64,000 nt of DNA from BOG-908 sp965199235 (GCA_965199235.1 CBDAQU010000002.1:1426001-1490000), one strand, 5' to 3'; numbered from the stretch's first letter, positions 8,087 to 17,153 are shown. Notes: generated from the letters alone by a model not told the origin. Numbers and translations are program-made.

Positions 8087-9124
8087 ATGCTAAGGTTTAC
8101 TATCCCAGTTTACCTGGCGATTCTCTCTGCTGGGAACGATGCGTTGGCCTCTAGCTTTGATTGTGTACGAGCGTCGACAGGTTTCGAAAAGATTATCTGC
8201 GGCGATCCCACGCTGTCTTCCTTGGATGGCGAAATGGGTACCGCGTACACTGCCACGCTCAAGAAACTGTCACCTGAAGGTGTACAGCTGGTCAGAAATG
8301 GTCAACGCGAATGGTTAAAAATGGCACGGCAGTCGTGTCCACTGGAAACCTGGGGCTCAGCAAAGGATATGCGAGACTTCCGAAATGCCTGTATTGGCGC
8401 TATGTATCGTCACCGGATTAAGAATATCAACGCGAGCGCTGTTCGGGCTGGACCTTTCTTGATCAGCCGCGTCGACAAGATTCGAGAGGCAATGGTGGAA
8501 CACCCGCCGGGATCTGAAGACGTCCCCAGACTGGCGACGCAGCAGGTTGCCTACCCTCGGATTGATGAACCCCAATCCGACCAAGCTCAGGCACTGAATA
8601 ATATGCTTCTGCCGAAGGATAAAGAAAGCGAGTGCGGAGTTCATGCTAACGGAGATGCGGATGGAGAGGGGTTGATAGACTACCACCTGACGTTCGCAAA
8701 CGAGAAAGTTCTAAGCATAGAGTGGACAGTTTGGTCTTACTGTTTCAACTTGGCGCACGGCAATGGATTTACGAACGCTCAAAACATAGTGTTGGGCCCC
8801 ACACCTCGACCGCTTAAGCCGGCAGATTTGTTCCGCCAGGACACCGGGTGGGAGGAACTTTTGTCACGGCTCGGGGTGGTAGCCGTTCAAGCGGCGCTGC
8901 AGGAACGAAATCAAATGGTTCGATCGCAGGGGCTGCCTGCAAGCGCAGTTGAGGCTGTCGCGGCTACGGTTAAAGACCCAAGTAAATGGTCGCTTCATAA
9001 AGATGGACTGGAGGTGCAGTTTGATCCGTATGAGTTGACCATGGGCTACCCAGGTGTGGCAGACATCCTTATCCCCTGGTCCGCCTTGAAGCCGGTGCTC
9101 TCGACGCCGCTTTTGGTCAAATAA
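8087..9124 (+). CDS. Exported protein with LprI-like N-terminal domain
   Basis: 345 aa. A weak signal peptide (IPVYLAILSAGNDALAS) is followed by SFDCVRASTGFEKIICGDPTLSSLD and a second cysteine-containing helix (RQSCPLETW). This paired-cysteine, LSSLD-containing pattern is the LprI/DUF1311 domain, known in lysozyme inhibitors. The remaining ~220 residues resemble the DUF3298-type domain often attached to it. Only 3 nt separate it from the resolvase stop, so it may be co-transcribed. Likely periplasmic; protection against lysozyme or another envelope stress is inference from the domain. Confidence 0.75.
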   Translation: MLRFTIPVYLAILSAGNDALASSFDCVRASTGFEKIICGDPTLSSLDGEMGTAYTATLKKLSPEGVQLVRNGQREWLKMARQSCPLETWGSAKDMRDFRNACIGAMYRHRIKNINASAVRAGPFLISRVDKIREAMVEHPPGSEDVPRLATQQVAYPRIDEPQSDQAQALNNMLLPKDKESECGVHANGDADGEGLIDYHLTFANEKVLSIEWTVWSYCFNLAHGNGFTNAQNIVLGPTPRPLKPADLFRQDTGWEELLSRLGVVAVQAALQERNQMVRSQGLPASAVEAVAATVKDPSKWSLHKDGLEVQFDPYELTMGYPGVADILIPWSALKPVLSTPLLVK

Positions 9125-9191
9125 TGACCCACCACAGCGCTGCCGCCAACCGGGAATCAGCCTTCACCATGCCTTCAGTCTTCCGACATGC

Positions 9192-9647
9192 CTACTTAGC
9201 CGGTTCGTAGGAAAACGTCCCGCAGGCACCGGCCGCGCTAGGCGGCGGTTCGTTCGGACCCGAGTAAGCCGCGAAGGAGCGCCCCGCGACCTGGCCAGGC
9301 ATGATGGGCTTCGTATGCCAGATAACGATGTAGGTGACGGGCAAGGCGCTGTTTCCCCCGCCGCAAATGCGGTTGCCGTTGAGCAAGGACGGGTCCCCCG
9401 GCACCGGGATGCGATAGATCGTCGCCGGCAGCATCTTGCCCATGTCATCCGCGAGGGAGACGTCCCTGCTCTTGACGATCGGAAGAGACTTTCCTCCGGC
9501 GAAAACAATCTTATTGGTCTGAAGAACAACGTCCCCTGTAATCGATATGGCCGTCGTGCTCGTGGCTGTCCATTTCTCGATCCCCCCGGCGGCCATCGCG
9601 GGGATTGCCGTCAGGAGAAGGGCGGCAGCAACGGAAAGCCTCGGCAT
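9192..9647 (-). CDS. Exported protein, unknown
   Basis: 151 aa from the ATG at 9647. A clear signal peptide (MPRLSVAAALLLTAIPAMA, cleavage after AMA) precedes a compact beta-rich protein with two cysteines (NRICGGGN and GACGTF) that could pair in the periplasm. The open frame extends further upstream to 9827, but that part reads through the direct repeat and has no start signal. No family recognised. Confidence 0.65.
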   Translation of the reverse strand: MPRLSVAAALLLTAIPAMAAGGIEKWTATSTTAISITGDVVLQTNKIVFAGGKSLPIVKSRDVSLADDMGKMLPATIYRIPVPGDPSLLNGNRICGGGNSALPVTYIVIWHTKPIMPGQVAGRSFAAYSGPNEPPPSAAGACGTFSYEPAK

Positions 9648-9751
9648 TTCGAATTCCCTGGCTGTGTCGGCTCGATCGAGCGAATTAATCGAGACCGACC
9701 CGGCTCGGCAAGACGCCAGACCGGTTTTAAGGCTCGTGGAGCCGTTCAACT

Positions 9752-9922
9752 GTGAATCGGCGTCGAACTGGGACCCCGTCTGATTTGGTTTTATCTGATT
9801 GAAACAATGAGTGTTTTGGTAGTTCATTTTAACACGCTATTGGCTTCGAATTGTGACGCTCGCGACATCCCGTATCGCATTTTTGGAAGCCGACTGGGGG
9901 TCCTGATGACGCGCCGAAACAC
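9752..9922 (+). repeat. Direct repeat, copy 2 (IS-end-like)
   Basis: Second copy of 6976-7182, same orientation, with a ~36-bp internal deletion between GTATCGCAT and TTTTGGAAGCCGAC. The two copies flank the resolvase, LprI-like and exported-protein genes. Recombination between them would delete that cassette as a circle. Confidence 0.65.
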
Positions 9923-9924
9923 AT

Positions 9925-10110
9925 CTTGGAGAAGGCATCGGGGAGTCTATTGCGGGCATACTGTTCAAACGACCGTTGGACCATTTCCTGAACGCCCATT
10001 CCGAGCGCGTCTGCCTGGCGCTTTAGGCGGCGAGCTTCGCCGCGCGACAGCTTGAGGACGGCGTGGTTCCCGTCTGGGGTGATGTCGGCTCTTGCCGTTC
10101 GTTCAGCGTA
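9925..10110 (-). pseudogene. Gene fragment, helical protein cut by the repeat
   Basis: About 60 codons without a stop on the minus strand (DITPDGNHAVLKLSRGEARR then a helical segment ending RNRLPDAFSK) run straight into direct repeat copy 2. No start codon with a ribosome site is visible. It reads like a small DNA-binding or helical protein whose 3' end was removed when the repeat arrived. Family unknown. Confidence 0.35.
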
Positions 10111-10190
10111 AAGCTGGGGGGACGACGGTACAAGTCAGGCAATCGCGCGACTTTCTGGAAATCCAGGGCCGCGTTTGTTAATCTCACGTC

Positions 10191-10389
10191 ATGAAACATC
10201 CCAGAGTCATCGAGCACGACGCCGACCCGGCCCAGAAAATCTACCCGGATATGCCGAACCATGCCGCCAACGAGGCCGAGTTTCTGGCGCTAGTGGATGA
10301 GGGCTTGGCCGACATCAACGCAGGCCGCACGGTGCGCGTTCGAGGCTGTAGCCGCCAAGTTCCGCAGGAAGATATACGGCCATGCGTGA
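10191..10389 (+). pseudogene. Antitoxin of a ParE-type module, frameshifted
   Basis: The ATG at 10191 gives 47 antitoxin-like residues (ANEAEFLALVDEGLADINAG, then RTV). The conserved tail FEAVAAKFRRK...GHA and its TGA at 10387-10389 are found one frame over, so a single-base indel lies near 10335. The stop overlaps the toxin GTG as GTGA, the usual translational coupling of antitoxin and toxin. The antitoxin is read first, as is normal for this class. Confidence 0.65.
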
Positions 10390-10669
10390 TCCGCTTTGCC
10401 AAAAGGGCCGAGGCCGACCTTGAGCATATCGACAACTGGATCACGGGAGACGACGGGGCTGGTCTTGCAGCTCGGATCGTTGAAGCCATACTGACCAGCA
10501 TCGAGCTGCTGGAGCTATTTTCGCAGCTCGGGCGACCAGGCCGCCGCACTGGAACGCGCGAGCTTGGATTCCCCGAACGCCCTACATTGTCGTTTACCAG
10601 CTCGCCGGCCCGGATGTGGTCATTGCCCGTGTAATTCACGGTGCGATGCAGTGGCCGCCTAAGCAGTAA
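10386..10669 (+). pseudogene. ParE-like toxin, frameshifted
   Basis: From the GTG at 10386: VIRFAKRAEADLEHIDNWI, then ARIVEAILTSIELL, then a frameshift near 10560, after which the ParE tail WIPRTPYIVVYQLAG and VVIARVIHGAMQWPP ends at a TAA. Both halves match RelE/ParE-superfamily toxins (gyrase poisons in characterised ParE). Since both toxin and antitoxin carry lesions, the module looks dead, or the region has indel errors. Confidence 0.7.
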
Positions 10670-10706
10670 TTTCCGCCGGAATCCGGGCAGATCTCCGCTA
10701 GGCAGG

Positions 10707-10937
10707 TCAGCCGCGCTTTAGCTTATGCTCGATCTCTCGCCAAATGCCGGTAATGCGACCCTCAAAATCTTCTCGTAGCTCATCCACCGACCAATCCGGG
10801 CCGAGGAACAGGGGTGCCCCGTCTTTTGATTGCACCCTGAAGGTGATCTTTGCGCCGTAGTCGTGGATTCTGGCGGTAGCCTTATGCGGCAAAAATGCCG
10901 TTTCGAGACGTTCCTTGATTTGCTCGGCAATCAGCAT
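10707..10937 (-). CDS. Small soluble protein, unknown
   Basis: 76 aa, ATG at 10937. The layout is helix (IAEQIKERLETAFL), two strands (ATARIHDYGAKITFRVQ), loop, helix (VDELREDFEGRITGIWREIEHKL). The even composition and codon usage support a real gene. It has no transmembrane or export signal. It lies convergent with the broken TA module. No family recognised. Confidence 0.55.
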   Translation of the reverse strand: MLIAEQIKERLETAFLPHKATARIHDYGAKITFRVQSKDGAPLFLGPDWSVDELREDFEGRITGIWREIEHKLKRG

Positions 10938-11481
10938 GTCGCTGTCCGTTTCCTGCCATTATGTGCGCATGCACGTAGTCGCATAATCTCCAATATGCCA
11001 TCGACGAGCAATCAGTGAGGGGCTATTAGCTAATGTCTAATACGCCAACCCGACCATCCCTAATGCCGAATTAGGCCAGATATTGCAAGTTACAGACCTG
11101 TGCCAGACGAGACCCCCAAAGTTTCTGCTCCTTTGGGTTCATCGTTATTCGTACAAATGGAATGTCGAGATCATTCAATTCGATTTCGAGACCCTGGGAT
11201 TTCACCCAGAAGGTATTCATACGAAGTTTCGTACTGCTCTAACGTCAGAAAAAGGAAGGGTCTTGCTATAGTCTGCTTTGATCTGCTTATTAGCTCCACC
11301 TCGGACCACTAATGCTTTCTCAGCCAAGTGGATTGCAAGATAGATTTTCCCAAGTCCTTTGTAGCTGTAGTCAGGTTTGGATATTACTGCGTCCATAGGT
11401 CTGCTCCCAGCCTCGGTCTAATTATATCTAGCTAGGACAGTCTCAGGCAAGCGACTGCACCGCTTAGCCCAAAAATTAAGA
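10938..11481. other. Unassigned region
   Basis: Lower GC than its surroundings. Short open frames on the plus strand (about 11083-11312) overlap each other in two frames and have no ribosome-binding sites or recognisable motifs. I see no RNA gene or repeat. It may be remnant DNA or the leader of the next resolvase gene. Confidence 0.35.
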
Positions 11482-11535
11482 CTTTCGGAAATCCGGCTTG
11501 CCCCAGCAAATCCAGAGGCTTACAGTTTCCGAAAG
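11482..11535. promoter_or_regulatory. Inverted repeats before resolvase (candidate res site)
   Basis: CTTTCGGAAA (11482-11491) and TTTCCGAAAG (11526-11535) are perfect inverted copies 34 nt apart, ending 2 nt before the resolvase ATG. Paired inverted sites directly upstream of a resolvase gene are the usual recombination and autoregulation site. Confidence 0.6.
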
Positions 11536-11537
11536 AC

Positions 11538-12107
11538 ATGACCGAAACGTCACCCCAAATTCGCCGCCTAGGATATGCCCGCGTCAGCACCTACGGCCAG
11601 ACGCTCGATGCGCAGCTTGAGCAGCTGAAGGCCGAAGGATGCGCCCCGATTTACCGCGAGAAAGCGAGCGGGGCGCAGGCCGACCGGCGGGAGTTGCAAC
11701 ACATGCTCAAAGCCCTTCGCCCCGGCGACGTGGTGACAGTGACGCGGATCGACCGGCTTGCCCGCTCGACCTTCGACCTGTTTGCCATCGTGAAACGAAT
11801 CATCGACACAGAGGCACAGTTTCGGTCGCTGGCCGAGCCATGGGCCGACACAGCCACAAGCACCGGCCGCTTAATGATTGCCGTCCTGGGTGGCCTAGCC
11901 GACGTGGAGCGCGACCTGATCCGTACCCGCACGGCCGAGGGGAGGAGCCGCGCCAAGGCGCGAGGGCAGCATATGGGCCGACCCCCGGCACTGACCCCGC
12001 AGCAGGCGGCGGAAGCCCGCCAACGCCGCGCGGACGGGGCTACGCTCAAGGAACTGGCAAAGAGCTACAACGTGGGGCTGGCCACGATTTCGAGGCTCAA
12101 AGGATGA
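11538..12107 (+). CDS. Serine recombinase (resolvase family)
   Basis: 189 aa. RLGYARVSTYGQTLDAQ carries the nucleophile serine (~residue 18), VVTVTRIDRLARSTFDL (~64-80) the catalytic arginines, and LADVERDLIRTRTAEG (~120-135) the E-helix; a helix-turn-helix near the end (LKELAKSYNVGLATISRL) binds DNA. This is the second complete resolvase on the segment; at roughly half identity by eye to the one at 7487 it is a different lineage rather than a duplicate. It overlaps by ATGA with a broken membrane-protein gene. Confidence 0.9.
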   Translation: MTETSPQIRRLGYARVSTYGQTLDAQLEQLKAEGCAPIYREKASGAQADRRELQHMLKALRPGDVVTVTRIDRLARSTFDLFAIVKRIIDTEAQFRSLAEPWADTATSTGRLMIAVLGGLADVERDLIRTRTAEGRSRAKARGQHMGRPPALTPQQAAEARQRRADGATLKELAKSYNVGLATISRLKG

Positions 12108-12681
12108 CAACGGCGGACTGGGCACTGGCCGTCAGCATCTTATCGTTTATCGTTTCGCTCGGCGGCTTTGTGTGGAACGTATGATCGAAATTCATCTACC
12201 CGAGAGCCAGGGTAAGAGCGACCATCGCGGTCTATATGATAATAGATGGTGACGGCAGTCCACCTCGCAAGTTTATCCAGCTCTCCGCCACCAATTATGG
12301 CCCGACTGACGTAACCCTCCGTGGTCACCAGGCGAAGGCAGGCCAGGGCTTTTTGTGGTTCGGGCGTAATCGCAGACACGCGCTGATAAACCCCGTTCCA
12401 CATCCCGACTCCGACGAGCCAACTGGGTTTACCGCAGCAGGCTTTCCTAAAAAGCTGGCAGTTGGCGAGAGCGTTCCGCTCTATTTTTTGCGTGAAGCGC
12501 CGAAGCGTTGGATTGAGGAAGCCAACTTATACTATTTCGGATTTTCTGACACTTTCGGGCGTCATCATTGGTGTTCTCGAAAGAATGCATGAAATTCAGG
12601 AAGGACGTGATTGAGGACTTCGGGGCTGTGCCTCCTGCAAGGCGCATTTGGTTCAAAAGAAAACGAGCCGTAGTGGCATGA
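12104..12681 (+). pseudogene. Membrane-anchored protein gene with in-frame stop and frameshift
   Basis: The ATG overlaps the resolvase stop. 26 codons encode one transmembrane helix (ALAVSILSFIVSLGGFVWNV). A TGA at 12182 then interrupts a frame that continues perfectly as SKFIYPRARVRATIAVY and on to WCSRKN, where a second lesion near 12585 moves the rest (MKFRKDVIEDFG) one frame over, ending at 12681. Restoring both gives a ~190-residue protein with an N-terminal anchor and a cytoplasmic domain. A Trp codon at the first stop (TGG to TGA) is the simplest explanation. Function unknown. Confidence 0.65.
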
Positions 12682-12788
12682 CCGTCAGTGTCGAGCGTTT
12701 CAGAAACCTGTCCTTTTCTGACACAGCGAAGCGCAGCCATTGTCCTGAGATTGCAGGAATCTCACGGGCATGCACACTGCATGACACC

Positions 12789-12823
12789 CGAGCTAATTAG
12801 CTCGTGATAATCCGGTTTATCAC
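12789..12823. promoter_or_regulatory. Double palindrome; candidate XerCD (dif-like) site or terminator
   Basis: CGAGCTAATTAGCTCG (12789-12804) is a perfect 16-bp palindrome and runs directly into GTGATAA (12804-12810), TCCGGT, TTATCAC (12817-12823). The second has GATAA and TTATC bounding exactly six central bases, the geometry of XerC/XerD sites. Position between converging genes also fits a bidirectional terminator. Confidence 0.4.
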
Positions 12824-12881
12824 GTACGCATACCAATCACCGCTTATTGCATGGACATGTTCGCGGCGTAGACTTGTGTAG

Positions 12882-14027
12882 TCAGGGTGGTCCGTAGGCT
12901 GTCAGCAGGCTAACGGATGGCACAACCAAAATCGAAGGACCAGCACCCAGTCCGGTGATCATGTCGGTGCCGGCAATCGGGTGAGTGCCGACGCCTGGCG
13001 TGAGTATTTGGATTACATTTCCGTTTTTTGGCGACATTGCGTAAAGCGTGCCAGACGCGGATAAGGCATAGGCCACGTCGTTGATCACAACAGGTGGTAT
13101 GTTGAAACTTTCCGTGCTGTTGAGGGTCCAGACCACCTTCTCGGTCTTTGCGTCAGTGGCGGTGAGCTTGCCCACAGCTTGAATAAGGAGATTATCCCAA
13201 CGGGCGGGGGCCGAGCCGCTCAGTGTAGATTTTATAGTGCCTGACTGGCTGTCTAGCAGCGTGCCAGGACCGTTATAGAGCGGCCAGCCGACAAAGCTTT
13301 TGTCACTGAAGACGGCGGCGACACTTTTACCACTGCCGCACGTAATGTTTGTCTGCCAAGAAACTGCAGCACTTTCCGCGGCAATAGCGTATGCACTGCA
13401 GTCCTGGCCCCCAATGACGGTGCCTTGCCCTAGCGCGGGAAGACCGAAATTATCTGCAAACACCTTCCACTCAATCGCGCCCGTAGCCGCGTTGATGCGA
13501 TAAAGTGTGCTGCCGCTTTCGTCTCCGACCACGTAAAGGGCACCTGCTGCAGCTACAGGCGGGGTACCAAAGCTAAGCTGATCGGTGATTTGCACCGTCC
13601 ACTTTAGCCTGCCAGTGGTGGCATCACTGGCTTCGATGATTCCGTTCGATCCGAGGGCGAATATAGTCCCGTTTAACCAGGTGAGATAAGCCTCTGATAA
13701 GCCGCCACCTACAAATTGTTCCCAGACGACTTTTCCTGTGCTCGTAGAAAGGGCGAAGACTTTCTCCCCTGTGTCGGGGTAACCGGCGGTTGTAACGAAT
13801 ACCAGCCCGTCTGCTATAACCGGATAGGATATAGGGGCGCCGAGATCGACAGCCCATTTCTGCTGCAAGGGCGGTGTGAAATGCTCAGGTGTTTGCAGAC
13901 TACCCGTATGCGCCGGATCAATCTGAAAGCTGTTGCTGACCTGCGCGACGGCACCCGGGGTGGATGCTAAGAGCAGCAGGCAGGCGCTGGCATGCAATAT
14001 AGGCCCTGGCGGGCGGTCAAGGACCAT
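12882..14027 (-). CDS. Exported PQQ-like beta-propeller protein
   Basis: 381 aa, ATG at 14027. Signal peptide around residues 10-28 (CLLLLASTPGAVAQ). The mature part consists of repeated blades with the pattern ...ALSTSTGKVVWEQF, ...ASDATTGRLKWTV, ...RINAATGAIEWKV and ...ATDAKTEKVVWTL, the Trp-ending WD-like motif of PQQ/BamB-type propellers. There are no PQQ or calcium ligands that I can point to, so it is probably a binding or scaffold propeller rather than a dehydrogenase. It starts 11 nt inside the preceding paralogue on the same strand, so the two form an operon. Confidence 0.8.
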   Translation of the reverse strand: MVLDRPPGPILHASACLLLLASTPGAVAQVSNSFQIDPAHTGSLQTPEHFTPPLQQKWAVDLGAPISYPVIADGLVFVTTAGYPDTGEKVFALSTSTGKVVWEQFVGGGLSEAYLTWLNGTIFALGSNGIIEASDATTGRLKWTVQITDQLSFGTPPVAAAGALYVVGDESGSTLYRINAATGAIEWKVFADNFGLPALGQGTVIGGQDCSAYAIAAESAAVSWQTNITCGSGKSVAAVFSDKSFVGWPLYNGPGTLLDSQSGTIKSTLSGSAPARWDNLLIQAVGKLTATDAKTEKVVWTLNSTESFNIPPVVINDVAYALSASGTLYAMSPKNGNVIQILTPGVGTHPIAGTDMITGLGAGPSILVVPSVSLLTAYGPP

Positions 14028-15198
14028 AGGCGGTCACAATTCCGGCTGATGGCACGATCAGTGTAGTGGCATCGGCACCAAGCCCGGCGAAATTGACCAC
14101 CCCCATTGGCTGAAACTTGCCGGCGCCTGGTGTCATAGTTTGCAGCAATTGACCGGTTCCAGCCGAAAGGGCGTAGAGATTGCCTGCCGCTGACAAGGCG
14201 TAAACAACGTGGTTGATGATCAAGGGCGGCACAGAAATTCTATCTGGCGGCGAAAAAGACCAGACAATGTCCGCGGTTGTTAGATCTGTCGCGGTCAACA
14301 TGACATTGGATTGGAAAGCGAGATTATCATCGAACGCCGCCGGGGTATTTGCCATCTGGAATTCTATTTTGCCGGTCAGCCATTTTAGAACGCCAGTCAC
14401 CGGACTGCCGCCGTAGTAGGTTGCGAAGCCGTGGCCCAGATAGTAGGCGGCAGCACCTTCAGGACCATCGGAGCAATTATTGTTGGTGTGCCAAATTTGC
14501 CTGCCTGTGCTCGCATCAAAAAGGAAGGTGTCGCATCCAGACCCCGCCAGGAGTTTACCCCGGTAGATAGCTGGCAAGCTCGGGGTGGAACCGGTAGCGA
14601 ATGTCGCGTCCACGTTACCGTTAGCGGGGTTGATCTTCAGCACCTCCGGATTGCCGCTGCAACCGCACGACAAATAGACACTACCCTCGGCAAATACGGG
14701 TGGTGACGTAAAAAAGCCGGCCTGCTCCAGCTGCGGAATAGACCATATCACGTCGCCTGTAGCCGGATCGTAGCCCGTGAGGACGCCATCGCTATTGATA
14801 TCGAACAAAATGCCTTCACCATAGGCGGCGAAGGAGAGACCATACACCGAGGGAATCGCTTGCCTCCACAGAGTTTTGCCCGTCGTGACATCGAGGGCAA
14901 ATAGCTCAGTGCCGTTTCCGTTTGGATTGGTGACAGTGATGAAAACACGGTTGCCAACCACAATCGGGTAAGTTAGCCGCCCGTGCAGATCGACTTCCCA
15001 CTTCTGCTTCAATGGTGGAACAAAGGAAGCGGCAGCTTTCACCGATCCAGTATGTGCGGCGTTCATTTGATAGGTCGTGCCGCTTGCGGTTGGCAAAGCT
15101 GCTGCCCACGCGCTGTGGCTGGCGGGACAGGGCAACAAAGCCGCCAAAGAGGTGACTATTACTCCAAACCTCTTCTTGATATCCCATTGGGCTACCAT
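14017..15198 (-). CDS. Exported PQQ-like beta-propeller protein (paralogue)
   Basis: 393 aa from the ATG at 15198, where MVAQWDIKKRFGVIVTSLAA begins a signal peptide ending near AWAAAL; the open frame extends to 15441 but without start signals. Blades show ALDVTTGKTLWRQ, GYDPATGDVIWSI, LFDASTGRQIWHT and ATDLTTADIVWSF. It is similar in order and length to the downstream gene (12882-14027), so it is a tandem duplication. It has extra cysteines (LSCGCSGNP, GSGCDTF, NNNCSDG) that would form disulfides in the periplasm. Confidence 0.8.
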   Translation of the reverse strand: MVAQWDIKKRFGVIVTSLAALLPCPASHSAWAAALPTASGTTYQMNAAHTGSVKAAASFVPPLKQKWEVDLHGRLTYPIVVGNRVFITVTNPNGNGTELFALDVTTGKTLWRQAIPSVYGLSFAAYGEGILFDINSDGVLTGYDPATGDVIWSIPQLEQAGFFTSPPVFAEGSVYLSCGCSGNPEVLKINPANGNVDATFATGSTPSLPAIYRGKLLAGSGCDTFLFDASTGRQIWHTNNNCSDGPEGAAAYYLGHGFATYYGGSPVTGVLKWLTGKIEFQMANTPAAFDDNLAFQSNVMLTATDLTTADIVWSFSPPDRISVPPLIINHVVYALSAAGNLYALSAGTGQLLQTMTPGAGKFQPMGVVNFAGLGADATTLIVPSAGIVTAYGP

Positions 15199-15328
15199 CA
15201 CAACCGATCCGTGTATTATGGAAATAGAGCCGGTACTCAACCTGGGCGATCTTGCTCGGTAAGGTAACAAACAGCAAGCCCACAAAGCACAAAGGCCGAT
15301 CACTAAACGCGCATGATAACGTCCTGTA

Positions 15329-16147
15329 TTACGCGGGGGAGCCGTCCACGGCGACACCAACTTTACACGCGGCCTCAAAGAGGCGAGAGCGGACGGCGGC
15401 ACTGACCGGCATAACCATGTAACCGGATGAGAGATCTCCAAGCAGCAGCGATTGCTCCCGCGGGCGCCTGCGCCACCTGACCGCGATGCAGGTGCAGATG
15501 GCAGCGTCTAGCATGTCCTGGTCGACCTTCGTCGAGCGTGGAAGCGCGCCGGCCTGGTGGCACCAGGCAGCTAAGTCCTCACAACCGAGTGCTTCCGCTT
15601 CGGCGGCCGCGGCACCAGCCACCCGGACCCAATCTTCCGGCCTGAAAGTCTTGCGGCGCCCAGGATTGTACCTGGGCGCCGCAAGCCGGCCGAAGAAGTC
15701 CGGGTGAAGCGATGCGAGCGCAGTAGCGGGGAAGACCTCCATGAGGAACAATCCATCCCGTGCTGTGCGGGCTGCCTCTGGATTTTCTTCGGCACCAAGG
15801 GCCGAGAGGAAGCGCCAGAGCGGAAACTCCGCGCAGAACATACCGACGCGCTCCGTGTTTGAGGGCTGGACACCGCCGCCGAGCCACGAGATCAAGGAGG
15901 CGGCGGCCCGCTCGACTGGCCTCATGCTGGTGGCGTTTGTCACGATCGTCGGCTGGTCCAACGCAACGAGAGCGACGCCATCAGTGGCGCGGACCTCTCG
16001 TGTAAAAGCCAGAGCACCCTCGAACGATACCAACCGTGGCGGATGCCAGCTGACGACGTTTCCGTCTTGCACCGAAACGGCGGCGATTGCACCGGGCGCT
16101 TTCGGATTATCGGTCAAGGCGGAGTCAAAGCCCACGAATGTGTCCAC
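15329..16147 (-). CDS. DUF429 family protein (predicted RNase H-like nuclease)
   Basis: 272 aa. The start DTFVGFDSALTDN places the conserved GxDxA acidic element of DUF429 in the first ten residues. VALVALDQPTIVTN (~60-73) gives the second conserved DxP strand, and the C-terminal part has the family's DxxDAAICTCIAVRW helix (~228-243). DUF429 proteins are predicted RNase H-fold nucleases, but no activity is established for most. Divergent or convergent neighbours give no operon partner. Cytoplasmic. Confidence 0.78.
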   Translation of the reverse strand: MDTFVGFDSALTDNPKAPGAIAAVSVQDGNVVSWHPPRLVSFEGALAFTREVRATDGVALVALDQPTIVTNATSMRPVERAAASLISWLGGGVQPSNTERVGMFCAEFPLWRFLSALGAEENPEAARTARDGLFLMEVFPATALASLHPDFFGRLAAPRYNPGRRKTFRPEDWVRVAGAAAAEAEALGCEDLAAWCHQAGALPRSTKVDQDMLDAAICTCIAVRWRRRPREQSLLLGDLSSGYMVMPVSAAVRSRLFEAACKVGVAVDGSPA

Positions 16148-16167
16148 GGATCACGATCCTTTCAGGT

Positions 16168-17153
16168 TCACACCCTGATCCGCTCCACCTCATCCAGGCT
16201 GATGTCGTCGCGCCGTCGATCGTAGAACTGGGTGGTGCGCGTGCTGGCGTGATTGGCCATGGCGGCGGCGTTCTCCAGCGTGCCGCCGTTCTTTAGGTAA
16301 GCAGTGATACCTGTTGCCCGGAAACTGTGGTTGCCGATCTTCGTGCCGATCGCGGCTGCTAGAGCCCGGCGCCGCACCATGGCGTAGGCGTTGGCCTGGG
16401 GCAGGGAAGTGCGAGTGAGGAGTTGCGTGCCGCGGCCGATGGTCCGGAACAGCGGCCCCTTGGCGTCGTCGACGATCCCGGTGCCGTCGAGTAGGCGTGG
16501 AGGTATTCCTCCAACGTGTGATGGCAGGGCATTTCGTGCCGCTTGCCGCCTTTCTCGCGTAGCCGCACCCAGAGCCGGCGATTTTGCACGAAGACGTCCT
16601 CCACCTTCATGGCCAGCGCCGCGCCGATGCGCCCAAAACTGTAGACCATAAGCGCGATCAGCGCCCGGTCACGCAGCCCGATCGGGGTGCTAACGTCGAT
16701 GCTGTCGAGCAGCGTCCGGGCCTCGGCCGGGTCTAGCACTGGCGTCTTGCCCTTGCGGACGCTGTGCGCCGGCCCGCGCACCGAGGCGGCGGGGTTGAGA
16801 GGCACGACTTGGCCCATGACCAGCCAGTCGAAGAGATGACGGATGGCGGCGAGCTGCTGTTTCACCGTGGGTGCGGCATGCCCACGTGTCTGGCCCTCGA
16901 TCCAGGCTGCCACGTGCAGCGGCTGCACCGCGGCGATCGACTGTACCGCGTGCTCCTCGCACCAGGCCAGGAAGTCCGTTACGGCGCGGGCGTAGGCCCG
17001 TCGCGTATGCGGGTTGCGGATGGTGGAGGCGAAGAACTCCAGGAAGCGCATGCTGGCACGCTCGCCAGCGGCAGCCACCAGGGTAGGCAGGCCGAGCTGG
17101 TCGATGCTGGCCGGCAGGCCGCTTTGGCTGACCACGGGCGCGCCGTCGCTCAT
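16168..17153 (-). pseudogene. Tyrosine recombinase with one frameshift
   Basis: From the ATG at 17153: an N-terminal SAM-like core-binding domain (NPHTRRAYARAVTDFLAWC), the first catalytic Arg in SFGRIGAAL, and a beta-hairpin ending LREKGGKRHEMPCHH. Near 16495 the frame breaks; the following frame supplies RTSLPQANAY, then HSFRATG (HxxR), NHASTRTT (second His) and FYDRR (nucleophile Tyr). All catalytic residues are present if one base is restored, giving ~328 residues. It may be recently inactivated or a sequencing indel. The ATG overlaps the PIN gene's stop. Confidence 0.75.

Noticed and set aside
8087..9124. Lysozyme inhibitor as a firm function
   Set aside because: Only the N-terminal LprI-like domain matches; the C-terminal domain is different, so function is left open.
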